Source: Narthecium ossifragum (taxonomy: Eukaryota; Streptophyta; Magnoliopsida; Dioscoreales; Nartheciaceae). Taken from it: 64,000 nt of DNA. The stretch is taken from NCBI GenBank assembly GCA_963920575.1, contig OY986972.1:20496083-20560082 (forward strand), given 5' to 3'. Under the pieces are notes generated by a model. It was not told where the DNA came from. It saw only the letters and a program-made list of their open reading frames with translations, and made no database searches. The position numbers were made by a program, and so were the translations under genes. This document shows, one piece after another, positions 1 through 12,761 of the stretch (position 1 is the first letter of the stretch; each line of letters starts with the position of its first letter).

Positions 1-1005
1 CGAAGTTTTCGGGGTTGCTTCCCTTTACAGGGGTTCGCGGTTGACGGTCGTGGTACCGTCGTAATGCTGGGACCCGCTGCGGATCGGCTGGCAGCGGTTG
101 GTAGTATCGCTGCAGCGATCATGTTGGACTTGTATGCTGCCTTGTCATACTGTTGCATGCCTACTTCTCTTGCTTGTGTATGTTCATAGCATGCATTCTC
201 TGTTGTGCATTAGTTGCATAAGGTTAGGGCGTGGGTGATTTGTGGATCGCCGTCCCGAGGCTGGAAGTTTGGATTTAGCCTTAGGACCGGGGTTGGGTAG
301 TTAGGACTCGGTTCGATTTGTGGTGTCCAGTCAACTTGATGATAGGCTTAGATGACTGGTACACATGTTGCTTGGTGATTATAGAGGTCGTGTCGGCCTT
401 GAGTCAGATGCTGAGGTGTAGCCAGTGTCCCACTGTGCTGACCTTGTAGTGTCGGGTTCCTACAGTTGTCGTCGCCAGTGTTGTTCCTGCTACTGAGTGC
501 TGCCCCTGGGCCTCAGGGACACGCGGTGGGGTTATGGGACCCTTGTATACACCCAGGTCTTACTCGAGGGTGACACTCTTGCGTTCCCCTTCCTTCTGTG
601 TGACGTAGTGTAGAACCCTACTGAGCTTTATACTCACTTCTACCTGGGCTGTGTTTTACAGGTGCAGGCGCCAGCTCTTCTTCAGTAGCCCCTACCGGGC
701 AGGTGTTTGGTGGCGCGGCGGCGTCTAGCGGGGTCTGAGGATCGGTGATTATCTTTCTACACTTTTGTTATAGTTAGTCTCCTACGGGAGTATGATGTAT
801 AAACTGTTGTAACCCCCTTTTGAGGTTTTGGATTATTATATTATAATTATTGAGGTTTAAATTTGTTGTAATATTCAGGGGTGCTTATGAATTGAATTGT
901 GAAATCAGTAAGTTAGAGGGAACCCCTCGCCTTTATTTCCGCATTTAGTTAGTTTCCGGTTCGCGTCGCCTGGCCCGGTTGGGCTTTCGCGGGTCGGGGC
1001 GCGAC
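1..1005 (+). mobile_element. 3' part of a family-A Ty3-type LTR
   Basis: The segment runs parallel to 49654-50723, the last kilobase of a better preserved LTR in this window that is followed by a primer-binding site. Shared landmarks are the blocks reading 'ggggttgcttccc', 'gacccgctgcggatcggct' and 'tgtagaaccctactgagct', and the terminal GGGTCGGGGCGCGACA. The LTR ends in CA at 1005; its start lies to the left of the window. There is no primer site after it, so it is a solo LTR, a 3' LTR or a fragment. No target duplication can be tested. Confidence 0.8.
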
Positions 1006-1971
1006 AAATATACTTATTATCTACGTGGGGTTGCTTACCCGGTTACATGGTTCTGCCACATGCCCTCTAGCCGAACACTGACACCCAGGTACCCCGAGTC
1101 TCACACCGGGACTTTACTCTTCCTTCCTTTGTGAGCGTCGTAGTATCGAATCATGTCAAGCTTTTTGCTCACTCCTATCCGGGCTGCGTTTTGCAGGTGC
1201 ATGTGTCAACTCTTCTTCTGAAGCTCCTAGTTGAACAGGCTCTTGGTGACGCGTTAACCCTTTGGAAGTGTTCGAGGACTTGAGTTTCATGTTTATCTTG
1301 TTGGAATGTATAATTTCTTTATGTAAGGCTTTTTGTGGTTTTATTATATGTCTTGAGGAAAAATTAGAATCTTGAATTATATTGGAGATTTTACTTTTAT
1401 CCCCATATCAATTGTTAATTAGTTGTAGGGATAATTACTTTTGAATCCCGTAAAACTTCTTAAATTACAAATGTACCCCTACATTCTTTAGGCTTACGTA
1501 TGTACCCCTGAAAACATTGAAAAAATATTAAACATACCCCTCCGTTTAAGTCCGTCTATCAATATAACTTAACCACGGTATAAATCCAATCACGGGGGAA
1601 AAAATTTACTTAATTAATCATACAAAGTTACTTAATTACAAATATACCCCAATACAAAGTTACTTAATTACAAATGTACCCCTACATAAGTGACTTTTGC
1701 CATGATGCCGTTAACAGCGTTAGGAATATTTCCTACTTATTCGCCGAGAAGTAACTCAGGGGGCATAGTTAACATTTTTTTCAATGTTTTTAGGGGTAAA
1801 TATGTGAGCCCAAAGATTGTATGGGTGCATTTGTAATTTTAGAAGTTTTGGAGGATTCAAAAGTAATTATCCCTTAGTTGTATTATTTTATTATAAACGC
1901 ATTTGATGGATTGAATAAATTAGGAACCCTAACGCCCTGGACTGGTTGTGCTTTCTGGGTCAGGGTGTGAT
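1006..1971 (+). mobile_element. Diverged LTR fragment of the same type
   Basis: The order of landmarks repeats that of the LTR just to the left: a 'ggggttgctta' block, 'ctcctatccgggctgcgtt', 'ttgcaggtgcatgtgtcaa', 'tcttcttctgaagctccta', and an end reading 'tgggtcagggtgtgatag' in place of 'cgggtcggggcgcgaca'. It is much more diverged than the neighbour and is interrupted by a MITE at 1428-1873, so it is an older layer. Confidence 0.6.
1428..1873. mobile_element. Mutator-like (MULE) MITE, 446 bp
   Basis: Terminal inverted repeats of roughly 100 bp start GGGATAATTACTTTTGAATC and carry the 'ttacaaatgtacccct' and 'aaaacattgaaaaaa' blocks in both arms. The element is flanked by a perfect 9 bp direct repeat, TTAGTTGTA, at 1419-1427 and 1874-1882. 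Long inverted repeats with a 9 bp duplication are the mark of Mutator-like elements. No coding capacity is seen. It sits inside an old LTR fragment and is therefore younger than it. Confidence 0.85.
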
Positions 1972-3221
1972 AGTTTCAGTTTCGTTTGAGACTCTATCTG
2001 ATCGTAATTTTAACTCTTTTGTACTTTAGGTGATTGTTTGAGCGACTGACAAGGGTCGGAGCATGACGTGGACCCCCATACTTAGGGAACACAAGTCGAC
2101 TGCCTTCTTGAGGTAAGAGTTATCTCCTACAAGGATTGTGTGATTATTTGTGATATAAATGTATTGATGCCATGATACATATATATATATATATATGTGT
2201 GTGTGTACTTTAATAATATGATGTGTTTGTGCAATGCTATATGTCATGGTAATGTATTTGATGGGTTTAAAGCTTGTTGGGCTGGTTGAGCCTATTGTAA
2301 GCTTATCCATGTCATGTTATGTGAATATATATGACTATCTCTGCATGTATACATGATAAGAATTAATTGATTGATTATTTGTTTATCTGGTTTGCGCATA
2401 CATGGTAGGAATGTCAGATCTTGTAGCTAGACTAGTCAGAGTCTAGGAACTGAGTCGATGACTTGATGGATGGATTTTGATCTCCGTATGTCGATCAAGG
2501 ATTTGGATCTTAACTTGATTTGAGAATGTTATACCTAAACTAGTATACTGAGGCCGATATAAAGTCTAGAGGGGTCTGGGCTAGCTTTGACGGTCAGACG
2601 CGGCGTCTGTGCATGTAAGACTTACCCAGACTAGCCAGACCATACTAGGGTCAGTATATTAGGATAGGTTTGGTGTACACCAGTGTCCTAAACTGTTGTA
2701 AGGTGACTCCTATTGGGCTTTCGTGCTCATTTCTTGAGTTTTGTGCAGGTAGGCATGAGACCAGTGTATCTCATGGAGATGATGTATAGTGACGGAGCAT
2801 CAATTTTAGACTTATCATATTGAGAGTTAGTTTTGTAGTAGGTGGAGAAATGAAAATTGTTTCCCTATTTTGTACTCTTTACCTTAACTCTCAATTTATG
2901 TATGATGACGCTTTGTATATGCTGGATTTTTTTTTTGGAGGACTTGTACATTGTAGTCTCGTGGCATGGTTATTATGTGCTTTGATGATTATACTCCTAT
3001 AAACATGAAATCTGTAAATGAATGTTATGGAGCGAATGTGTCCCCATAGTCTATAATTCTGTTGTAAATTATTGTTGAAATATCACAGGATGTGTTGTTT
3101 ATAAACTGTTGACAGGTTCTAATTGTGAAATTCAAGCGCCTATGCCCAAGGGTTATGTCAAAATTTTAAATTTTTCTTTATTTGGGATGAATTGGATGTT
3201 AAATTAGGGCGGCGCGTGACA
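1972..3221 (+). mobile_element. Possible further LTR remnant
   Basis: The stretch 2700-2760 has a weak copy of the conserved LTR block that precedes the 'tttgcaggtg' motif (here 'gctcatttcttgagttttgtgcaggtaggcatg'-like, read in pieces), and the segment ends GGCGGCGCGTGACA, much like an LTR 3' end. No gene is visible. The assignment rests on these two resemblances only and could be wrong. Confidence 0.35.
2176..2207. repeat. (TA)n(TG)n microsatellite
   Basis: A run of alternating TA passes into alternating TG. Confidence 0.9.
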
Positions 3222-3257
3222 TGTCACCACTTCCCTTATTTTTTATTTTCTTAATAA

Positions 3258-3620
3258 GGCTTTTTTTGCATATCACAACCTATATTTTAGAGCTATTGCA
3301 GAAAACTACCTCTCTTATATATTGAATTTTGCAGAAAATTACCTCCCTTCTTGAATTAATTCGCAAAAAACTACATGCGGTAACCAGCCATCAACTTTCG
3401 TCCGTTTTATAGGCGAAATGACAATAATGCCCCTTGATAGATGTATTGTCACCCGAACTTGTGTATGGAAGGACATTTTGGTCATTAATAGGTCAAGTTA
3501 AGTTGACTTAACCATGATTGGGAAGTTGACGGTAGGTAGTTTTTTACAAATTAATTCAATAAGGGAGGTAGTTTTTAGCAATAACCTTAAAATGTAGGAT
3601 GGCGATATGCAAAAAAAGCC
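3258..3620. mobile_element. MITE with long inverted repeats, 363 bp
   Basis: Ends are GGCTTTTTTTGCATATC and its exact reverse complement. The similarity of the arms continues inward for about 100 bp with a repeated 'aaaactacctcccttattgaattaatt' theme. A target duplication is not clear, so the superfamily is unsure; the long arms suggest a Mutator-like origin. Confidence 0.75.
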
Positions 3621-3654
3621 CAAATATGTACTATAGCTTGAGTTAGTTGGAGTT

Positions 3655-4112
3655 AATTTATTAGACTATTTCACTCGTCCGACTGTGACCGAGTAACCGA
3701 ATTTTTTTCTATTCTATTATTCGGTCTAATATTTTAAAAATGAACTGAATCGAATTCATGTGAAAACTAAACTAAATTGAATTCATGTAAACATGTAATC
3801 AAATTGAACCAAACCGAATTATATGTGTAGTTATTTAGTTGACAAACTATATTAAATTGAACTGAATTCAAGAACTATTTTGATATTGTAAAGATTCTCG
3901 GGACTAATGTGAAATTAAGGAAGATTTGATGAACTAATATTACATTAACCCAGTTATTGGTTATTCGATTTTAACAGAAAAAAAAACCGAATCGAGAAAA
4001 GAAATCTTGAAATGTAAAAATGGAAAGAACCAAACCTGACGAACCAAAATCGTTACGTTTAGTTCGATTTTTCGGTTTTGAATCGGTTTTGGTTCGGTTT
4101 TGCTCACCTCTA
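3655..4112. mobile_element. Truncated hAT-like remnant rich in CCGAA/TTCGG
   Basis: The segment has repeated TTCGGTT and AACCGAA words and ends at 4112 with GGTTTTGCTCACCTCTA, whose reverse complement TAGAGGTGAGCAAAACC resembles the ends of plant hAT-type non-autonomous elements. The matching left end is not found. Confidence 0.4.
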
Positions 4113-4188
4113 GCTGCTATCTCAAGAAAAATATAAAATGTGATAGTGTTAGAAGATAAATATCAATCTGTATATTTGCATTTTTTTC

Positions 4189-4411
4189 TTTCTTTGATAC
4201 CCACTTGAGTTTCTGAGACAACCGGTGACTTAACATGGTATAGATATTCTTTGGTGACAATGTTTGATTGTTTTATTTCTTTAGTGATCTTGTAACCGAT
4301 GAGTTTTAATTCAATTGTTATAAGTCATGCTTATCTTTACTTCTTTTTTTTCCTTTCTTTTATACCCACTTAAGTTTCCGAGACAACCGGTGACTTAACA
4401 TGGTATAGATT
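4189..4411 (+). repeat. Direct repeat pair, about 60 bp units
   Basis: The block 4189-4247 (core 'gagacaaccggtgacttaac', then 'atggtatagat') recurs at 4352-4411 with a few substitutions, about 163 bp apart. Confidence 0.8.
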
Positions 4412-4412
4412 T

Positions 4413-5909
4413 ATTTCAAGAAAAATTCAAAATTTCGGCATGATCTTTAGGCACGAGCAAATTCTCAATTAATGCACAACTTGTCAACATGATTATATAT
4501 TATGAGAATCCCTCCAAAGGAGTGGATTGTGTGGATCCGACATCTTGAATGTGGTATTCGCCTTGGGAGCATCTGATTAAGTCGGATGACCGAGTAAGCA
4601 ATTCCACAACGTGTTTTAAAGCCGTGATGACAGTGATTCCTCTAGAAAACTCCATGTTAACATACTGGGAAGTGTTCCCGGTTTCTGTGGATGTGTCAAA
4701 AACGGGCAATATTATGTGGGAAGGGCGAGGGCGTTACATATATGACATTCAACCAAAAATCTTCAACAAATTCATAACCTTTGTGTCACCTTCGCCTCAT
4801 AACATTTATTCACAAGTGACATATGTACATACATTAAATCCATCATATTTCATGTACATAAATGTATAATCATCAAAATACATAATAATTAAACCATAAG
4901 ATCAAGGTAAATAGTACAAAAAGAAATCGGGATACAACTCTCATCTTTCTACCCAGTACAAAACTAACTCTCAATCATGTAAGTATAAAATGACTCATCG
5001 TCACTATTTCACTCATCTGACTATGTGATAGAAACTTAATTTCCCTATTAAGAATCAAAGATAGAATTCCTCTGTTAATGACAAAGGAGACCCCAAATCT
5101 TCCAATTTATGACCGGAAGAACCCGTACTCTTCTTATGGATGAAAACCCCCAAACAAGACAATAATAGCATAAAAAGAAATATAACCCTAGACTTCACAA
5201 ACTCTTGCTTAAATAGAAGTATGCTCCTAATCCTCGCCGCACGGTTTCGGCGGAACCCAAACCCACATAATGATACCTACGACTCAACTCAACCGTAGTA
5301 ATTAAACTAAGACTGAACCCAACATTCTCATAACTCCTGCTTGTAACTTGTACTTGGATTTGGCTTCTTTGCTCGATCGAAGCTCGTGGCTCTGTCACTG
5401 TCGCCATGGGCCTGAAATAAATGGTCTCGAACCATGTGTCGGCTGAGCCAGCTCGGTGAGTATTTCAATTATTCAGATTATAATTAACCTTTTTTTTCGG
5501 TTCTTCTAGATTTTTTTTTTGAATATTTTAGCACTACTTGTCCAATCTCCATCCGATGAAACGACACTGAGATAAAAAATAAATAAAATAAACTTGGAAA
5601 GATCATTCTTGGACTCAAACGTACTACCTCCGCTACTCTTCGAGACCACAAGTTTTACGGATAAGATTGTGCCTCGTTACTGATAGAGAAAAAAATAGCA
5701 TGACTTAGTACTCGTCATCCTCGTTTGATTCAGGGTTAAGAAGAATAAAATTATGGGTTAGACAGGGTTAGAAAAAATGAGATTAAAAAATAAAATAAAA
5801 AAAGATACGTGAAATAATATTAATCCTGTAATTATTAATTTAATATTTAAATAAAAAGTAAAGATAATGAGATAGAGTTGTTTGGACTTCTCTATTTGAA
5901 AAGTCAAGC
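4413..5909. other. Intergenic stretch, no gene recognised
   Basis: No recognisable coding region. Short open frames exist (for example 5195-5407 on the minus strand, 70 codons, and 4549-4869 on the plus strand), but none shows a known motif or splice context. The part from about 5720 to 5900 contains 'gggttaag' words typical of small PIF-like MITEs, without clear ends. Confidence 0.5.
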
Positions 5910-5917
5910 CCGATGGC

Positions 5918-7093
5918 TAGGGGTGGCAATTTGGGTCATGACCCGTGAACCCGACCCGACCCGAGATAAACGGGTTTGGGTTTGGTATAAACGGGTTCGG
6001 GTCATAAACAGGTCGACCCGTTTATAAACGGGTCGGGTCGGGTTGACCCGCGGGATAGGCGGGTCAACCCGTTAACCCGTACCCACTACTTACCCAACCA
6101 TCTACCCACTTACCTGACAGCCACCTACCCACTTCCCTAACCCAGCCACCTACACAGCCACCTACCCACTTCTCTAACCCAGCCACTAAGGCTCTCACCC
6201 TCTACTCCTCCACCCCCCCCCCCCGGCCGCCCGATCTCCCTCTCCCTCCGGGCCTCCGCTCCTCTCACCCTGTCCACCTCCTCCCTTGCCTCTCTGCTCC
6301 CCCCCTCTCCACGGCCTCCGCCTCCGCCCGGACCGCCCCCCACTCCTTCCCGTCGCCTCCACGGCCTCCTCCACGCCCCCCACTCCTTCCCGTCGCCTCC
6401 ACGGCCCCCACTCCTTCCCGTCCTCCACGGCCCCCGCCTCCGGCCCCCACTCCTTCCCGTCCTCTACGGCCTCCGCCCCCCAAGGCACTCCTTCCCGTCG
6501 CCGTCCTCCACGGCCTCCTCCACGGCCTCCGCGAGGTCACCTCAGCGCCGACCACGACCACGAAGCTCCACTGCCATCCAGATTCGTCCAGATCCGGCTA
6601 CATCCCGGCCAGATCCGGCTGCTTCCTCGCCGCTACGACTCAGATCCGGCCAGATCTGGCTGTTTCCGGCCAGATTCGGCCAGATCTGGCTGTTTCCTGG
6701 TCAGATCCGCCGAGATCCGGCTGTTTCCGGCCAGTTTGTAATTAGTTGTAATTTAATTGTAATTAGTTGTAATTTAATTGTAATTTGATATGATTGCTGG
6801 TATGGTTGTAACTTGTAACTATTGAGGATGTATTTTAATCAGATTGTAATTAGTTGTAATTTAATATGTTTAATTGTTGTTAAACGGGTAGATCTGACCT
6901 CACCCGGCCTGACCCATTTAATAAATGGGTTAGGCGGGTCGGGTCGGGCTGACCCGTTTATAAATGGGTCGGGTTTGGATTGATAAACCTGACCTGTTTA
7001 TTAAACGGGTCGGGTTCGGGTTGGGTGTTTTGTTAAACGGGTCAGTGTATGACCCGACCCGAACCCGACCCGTGAACCCGAATTGCCACCCTA
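5918..7093. mobile_element. Non-autonomous hAT-type element, 1176 bp, GC-rich core
   Basis: Ends are TAGGGGTGGCAATT and AATTGCCACCCTA, flanked by a perfect 8 bp direct repeat CCGATGGC at 5910-5917 and 7094-7101. Both subterminal regions are packed with GACCCG/CGGGTC words that fold on each other. The core has a C-rich proline-coding stretch (6150-6560), three to four degenerate copies of an about 40 bp unit containing CCGGCCAGATCTGGCTGTTT (6586-6735), and an AT-rich repeat of GTAATTAGTTGTAATTTAA (6737-6875). The 151-codon open frame at 6286-6741 is low-complexity Pro/Ser/Arg and shows no transposase motif. The core may be captured promoter or gene DNA. Confidence 0.88.
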
Positions 7094-7101
7094 CCGATGG
7101 C

Positions 7102-8524
7102 TAATACAAGAAGCTTCTGACCTATGCTAGACAAATTATTGACAGACGGGTGACAAGGTTCAGCTAATGAGACAAGAAAGGCATTATAAATTATTGAGCG
7201 CAAGGAATACTGATCCTTTCTTTGAAATCAATCATGAAGAAATCTATTGTGAAGAGCTTTTTCATATAAAAGTAGCTATAAAAGTGATGTCTTAGGCTTC
7301 ATTCATGAATGTTAGTAATGAAACATCACGTGGGAGTTAGGTGTTGCTTTCATAGAGTTGTATGGAATCACATAACGTCTACGTAGCTTTATTGCCTCTT
7401 ATTTGAGAGGGGATAAGTGCTTGACTTAATGTGTGATATATAAGTAAGATAAGGAAGTCCATGATACTATTTTAAGTTTATGAGGCTGAGAAATTGAGCA
7501 ATTGGCAGTCTCATAATTCCGTTAATTGTATAAAGTTGAGGAGATCGAATTGAAAATTCAAAGATTAGTGCAAAACATTGCTTTCAATATAATTATCAAC
7601 AACTCTTTTCATATCATTGGTTGATATAAAGCCCATAGTCTAATAGGCAAATTGGGACATTAGTTTTAAGTTTGACTACAAAGAAGCATCTAAACATTTT
7701 TTTTTTTCTAAGACAAAGGAGGAGTGAATTTGATTAGGATAAGCATCCTAGCAGAGATGCATTAATCATTTTAAGGTGTGACTGGAGTGTTTTGCAATGA
7801 TGTGAAATCCATATAATTTTACAATGGTGCATTCGCAAAGTGCTCATCGCATAATCAATAATCATAGTATTTTAACTAGAAATGATCATTGACAAATTGA
7901 CAATAATATGATTCACTTTATGAGTATCTTGAGATAATTTACCCTCAAACAATTACTTTGCATATATGCTCATTAGAAAATGACAATGATGTTTTGGTCA
8001 ATTTTCACTCTAATGATCATAGTATTTTAATGATATGAAGCCTCTCGCTATCCATAACACAACACGTTTTGTCATTTAAATATTAGAATCTAGACCAATT
8101 TCACCAATTTCAATTTCAGAACCTAACCAATAGAACAATAGAATCAGTGAATTCCCCTAAAGCTGCGTGAATGAATTGGCCCACTCAACCTTCATCTGCT
8201 CATCACCACTCGACCATCGTGCTGAAGTGCTAATATGCCATCATAGATGGTCAAGTTATTGCCAAGAGTCAAGAACAGAGCCATTCATAGAGGAGTGGGG
8301 ACATCCATATAAAAGACAGCTCATGGATTGTCCCATACTTCCTCAAGAGCCCTGTTGATGTTTATCATCTTCAACCTCAAGATTCGTCACTTTCTTATAC
8401 AAATCACTGGCGAACTAGCACAGTTTTAAAACATTTGAATACATCGGTCGCTTGCTGCTACACATCACAAACACCTTCTAGGTATTTCCATAAGAGCTTT
8501 GCTCAGATGAGAGAGTGATCATTT
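7102..8524. other. Intergenic stretch, no gene recognised
   Basis: AT-rich DNA with no convincing coding region on either strand. The part 8160-8520 read on the minus strand shows short gene-like peptides broken by stops (for example a piece reading NINRALEEVWDNP), so it may hold exon scraps of a neighbouring gene or its promoter; this is weak. Confidence 0.4.
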
Positions 8525-8661
8525 GGCCTGAGTCACAATGATCAGAGGATGTTCTAACCCTGCTTTGCTTGAACAGAATTAACCCACAATGGTCTCAAAG
8601 GCAACACTGGCTCTTTATATACAAACCCTTCAGAGAAACTCTGGTAAGAGAGGAAATTAAT
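8525..8661. repeat. Left copy of the long LINE target-site duplication
   Basis: This 137 bp segment is repeated at 14704-14842 with a single 2 bp length difference near its end. It abuts the T-run (8661-8669) that is the LINE poly(A) tail on the other strand. On the minus strand it contains TATATAAAG. Confidence 0.93.
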
Positions 8662-8729
8662 TTTTTTTTGACCAATTAAGCCCGAAGGCTACTGGGTACA
8701 AATCCACTTACAACAACTACAAGTCAACA

Positions 8730-11700
8730 TCAACTATCAACTACTGCTTGACCAGGCAACGTCACCGCCAAGCGTCTTGCATTTTTTGCTACCCCATCTG
8801 CCCGCAAATTAAAAGAGCGGGGGATGTATACAAGAGAGAATTCACAAAGCCTACCTATACTCTCCCAGATCTCCCGTACAACTCGGGCACAAGATTCAAC
8901 CCAAGGAGTTTCATTATGAACAATCCCAACCCCAATTAAAGAATCCGTCTCTACCTTTAGTCGCTGTACACCTCCCTTCTCCACCAAAAACAGAGCAAAC
9001 TGTAAACCCTTCAGTTCCGCCTCAAGCGACGATCCCACCTGCTGCACAGTCGATTGGGACCACAGCACAACATCACAATCATCTATACACACAACTCCCA
9101 AGCCTGCAACGCCCTCCTCTGCATTGAAGGAGGCATCAACCTGTAACCGCATCCCACTCCACGCACCAACTTCAACAATGCTCTGTTTCTTATGAAGTAG
9201 AGTATATTCTCTCACTTGCCAATAGACAGATCTGATTAATTGTCCCAGGTCCCTCGCTTCCTTACCCACAACAACAGCGCACCTTGTACGCCATAAATTC
9301 CATAACGTGTAAGCGACGACAGATTTAAGAAGACGGGTTTGATCCAAGGATGAGGACCTACCCAAAATATCAAAGCAAGCTACAAGCGTCAGCTCCTCCG
9401 CGATCACTCCCGATCCCTCAAGCACTCCCTTCCAAACAGACATAGCACACGGACATCTTATCAGAGCATGCTCCATGGATTCCACTTCAAGATCACACCT
9501 CGGGCAACGGTCATCGCAACTCAGACATAGAGCCCAAAGCCTATCCAAGGTTGGAAGCTTCTCATGTAGCAGTTTCCACAAAAATTGTTTCACTCTTGGA
9601 CCAGCCGGAGCTCCCCAAACTCTCTTCCACATACCAGGATCCTCACAAGGCGCTTTAGCTCTGGCCATAAGGAAAGAATAACAAGAAGAAGTGCAAATCT
9701 TCCCTTTAGCTGCCCACATCCAACGCCAGGAATCACCTTCTGTGGCAGGCCGTACTGGGATAGAGAGCACCTTCTCAGCCATGGACTCATTAAACAACCC
9801 ACAAACCTCAGTAGTGATCCAACAGCCATCATCCTCCAATAGATCCCCCACCGACCAATCAAGCGCACCATCCATCACTGCCATTGGGCAGGGAATGCTC
9901 TTTAAAGGCCCCTCAAGAACCCACCAATCCTTCATCACATTCACAGAGCTTCCTACTGCAGGGAACCATCGAAGACCAGCCCGCACCTAGCCTGCAGCCT
10001 CACAGACTGACCTCCAAAGAGACGACGCGCACCGCGGAGCCTTCTCAGGTGGCAATGCTCCTAGAAAACTGTACTTGGCCCTCACAATTAAGTTCCAGAT
10101 AGAGCACCTGCCCTCTAACAGTTCTGCCACTTTTTTCATTCGGAGTGCTTTTTGCCATAAACACAAGTCGCGCAAGCCCAACCCTCCTTCCAGCTTTGGC
10201 CTGGTAACTCTATCCCAGGCTACAATAGACAGACTACCTCTCTTCCCCTGCAAGAGATAGGAACGAGTCAACGACATGACTCTCCGAAGCACTAAAATAG
10301 GGACTGGTGTTGCCGTCATGACAAAAACGGGCAGCGCCTGAATCACCGCCTGCACTAGAGTAGCACGCCCGGCCTCCGACACCTTCCTAGCTTCCCAGGA
10401 TGACAACTTCTTTTGAACAGACTCCAACAACCCATTAAAATGTTCTGCTTTTAAGTCTGTTTTCATCGACAGGCACCCCCAAATAGCGCCACGGTCCCTT
10501 CTTCTCCCCGAAGCCAAAGCACTGCGACAAGACTCTTCTCCTAGTCCTCGAAGCCACAGGTGAAAACTTAATACAAGACTTCTCTGGATTAGCCTCTAGC
10601 CCCGACATAAGCTTGAACATTCGCAGTGCATTCAACATTTTCTTAGCTTCCAATCTCCTAGCCTTGGAAATAAAAAAACAATCATCAGCAAACAGCAAAT
10701 GATTTATATGAATACCATCATTACCATAACAGACTCCACGAGGTGCTAGCAAAGGTTGTTGCAAGATTCTACTCAAGACCTCTTGAACCAAAAGAAACAG
10801 GTACGGGGATAATGGATCCCCCTACCTCAAGCCTCTCTTAGAACAGAACAACCCATGGACCTTGCCATTGATAATCACAGAGAAGCGAGCCGAAGTCACA
10901 CACTCCATAACCCAATCCACCCATCTTAAAGGAAACTGCATTTTCATCAGCACTTCTCTAAGAAACCCCCAGCGAACCGAGTCGTAGGCAGAACGCAGGT
11001 CTATCTTGACAGCCATCAATGGATCTGACTTTGGAGCATATTTCAAAGAATGAAGAAGCTCCTGAGCAGCACCTATATTATCAAAAATTGATCTCCCACA
11101 AACAAACGCAGATTGTTCGAGACTTACCAGGGAGCCTAAGCATGATTTCATTCGGTTGGCAAGAATGGAGGAGATGAGTTTGTAACCAACATTGCACAAA
11201 CTAATAGGCCTAAAATCCTTGATCCTCCTAGGATTCTCACGCTTCGGAATAAACGTTAAGAAGGTGTCATTCCAATTGGTTGGAAGTTTACCTGATTCAA
11301 AAATTTCTTCACTAAATCCACCACATCTGGACCAACAACATCCCAATGCCTCTCATAAAATTCTGTAGGAAACCCATCTGGACCCGGAGTCTTATTATTT
11401 CCCATCCTGCCCAAAGCATCTAAAATCTCTGCTTCAGAAACAGGGGAAATCAATCCCTCATTCTCATCCGTAGACACCACTGGCAGCACTGGAAGAGCCA
11501 ACATTCTCCTGCGTGGAAGATCATGCCAAAGCTGCTCATAGAACTTAATGAAGGTATTAGATATATCGTCCTGGCTATGCAACACCTGACCCTCATCACC
11601 CAAAATTTCCTCAATTCGCGTACGAGAGCCACCACCCTTCAAAGATTGATGAAAAGATTTGGAGTTTCGGTCACCTTCAAGAACCCACCTCTTCCTCCTA

Positions 11701-12761
11701 AATTGCCCAACATAGGAATCATGTTGTCTATACAGCGCTTCAAGTCTATTTTCCAGCATCAGCTGGCTATCTTCATCTGCTTGAGACAAAGGACCCTCCT
11801 CTTCCTGCAAATAAAGACTTTGCAAATGATGCTCGAGATTTCGATGAGAGTTCACCAGGTCAAATGCATCTTGTTTACTCCAAGACTTCACATTATTCCT
11901 CAGCTCCATCTGCCTGCCTTTAAAAACAAACTGCTTCAAACCCCGTCTAGCTCGTCTCAATGCATGAACCACCGTTTTTCTAAAGGTAGGGTGCTCAATC
12001 CAAAACTGTTTCAGACGGAAGGGGCTTGGTCCCTCCATCTTCTTCTCTTCTTCAACACAAACTAGTAAAGCACGATGATCCGACCCATATTTATTGAGGC
12101 GGTGAATCCTCGCGCCTGGGAACCAAGACCGCCATTGCTCATTACACAGACCACAATCTAATCTCTCAGAAACCTTCCCAGCCCCACGAAGCCTCTTATA
12201 CCAAGTGAAAGATGGCCCAAGAAACCCCATATCAATCAAACGATCACCCTCTACAAACGATAGAAAGTCACTGACAGCCCTTGTGTATTTGAACTCCTTA
12301 CCACCTCTCTTCTCAGACGGCGCCAAGAGAACATTGAAATCACCAATAATAAGATGAGGCCACCCCGTTGCATTTATCTTCTGCAAGGTCTCTCAAAGCA
12401 TCAACCTATCCACACGATTACGCGCCGCGTACACCGCCAAGAAAAACCACTGTCCCAACTCTGGTGAGGTCACAGTACCATGAATTGCCTGATCCATGAA
12501 ACTCCTAAAGGAGACTCTTCCCATAGACACCTTCCAAACCGTTAGGATGCCCCCGTGACGCCCCCTGGACGGCAGCAAAAAAACACGCCACTCCTGGCCT
12601 AACTTCTCTTCAATACTAGGAACATGCTCCTCTCTGATTACAACCTCCAGAAGCACCATTAAATCCGGCTTCTTCATCTCACACACTCTCCTCCAAGTTT
12701 GAACTGCTCTCACAGGACCAATCCCATTGCAGTTCCACACTACAATTTTAGACATTAACAA
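8730..12761 (-). pseudogene. LINE ORF2: endonuclease, reverse transcriptase, zf-RVT, RNase H (broken)
   Basis: The order on the minus strand is an apurinic-type endonuclease (VVWNCNG, LLEV, IIGDFNVLL, YGSDHRALLV; 12761-12060), a linker, reverse transcriptase (FIPKRENPRRIKDFRPISL, VKIDLRSAYDSV with the first catalytic Asp, LLFADDCFF with the Asp pair; 11350-10000), a zf-RVT region (KQFLWKLLHEKLPTLDRL, CPRC, H/C ligands; about 9600-9420) and an RNase H domain (VDASFN, EAELKGL, VETDSL, FNLRADGVAK; 9150-8800). All catalytic residues are visible. Lesions are an in-frame TGA near 12390, a frameshift around 11300, a TAG at about 10815 in front of GDPLSPYLF, a frameshift around 10470, and a TAG near 9987. 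The product would cut target DNA and copy LINE RNA; this copy cannot do so alone. Confidence 0.93.

Noticed and set aside
6286..6741. 151-codon Pro/Ser/Arg-rich frame
   Set aside because: Low-complexity C-rich core of a hAT-type non-autonomous element, with open frames on both strands for compositional reasons only.
11523..12065. Plus-strand frames of 100-180 codons over the LINE (also 13631-14333)
   Set aside because: They are antisense shadows of ORF1 and ORF2 and contain no recognisable motif.
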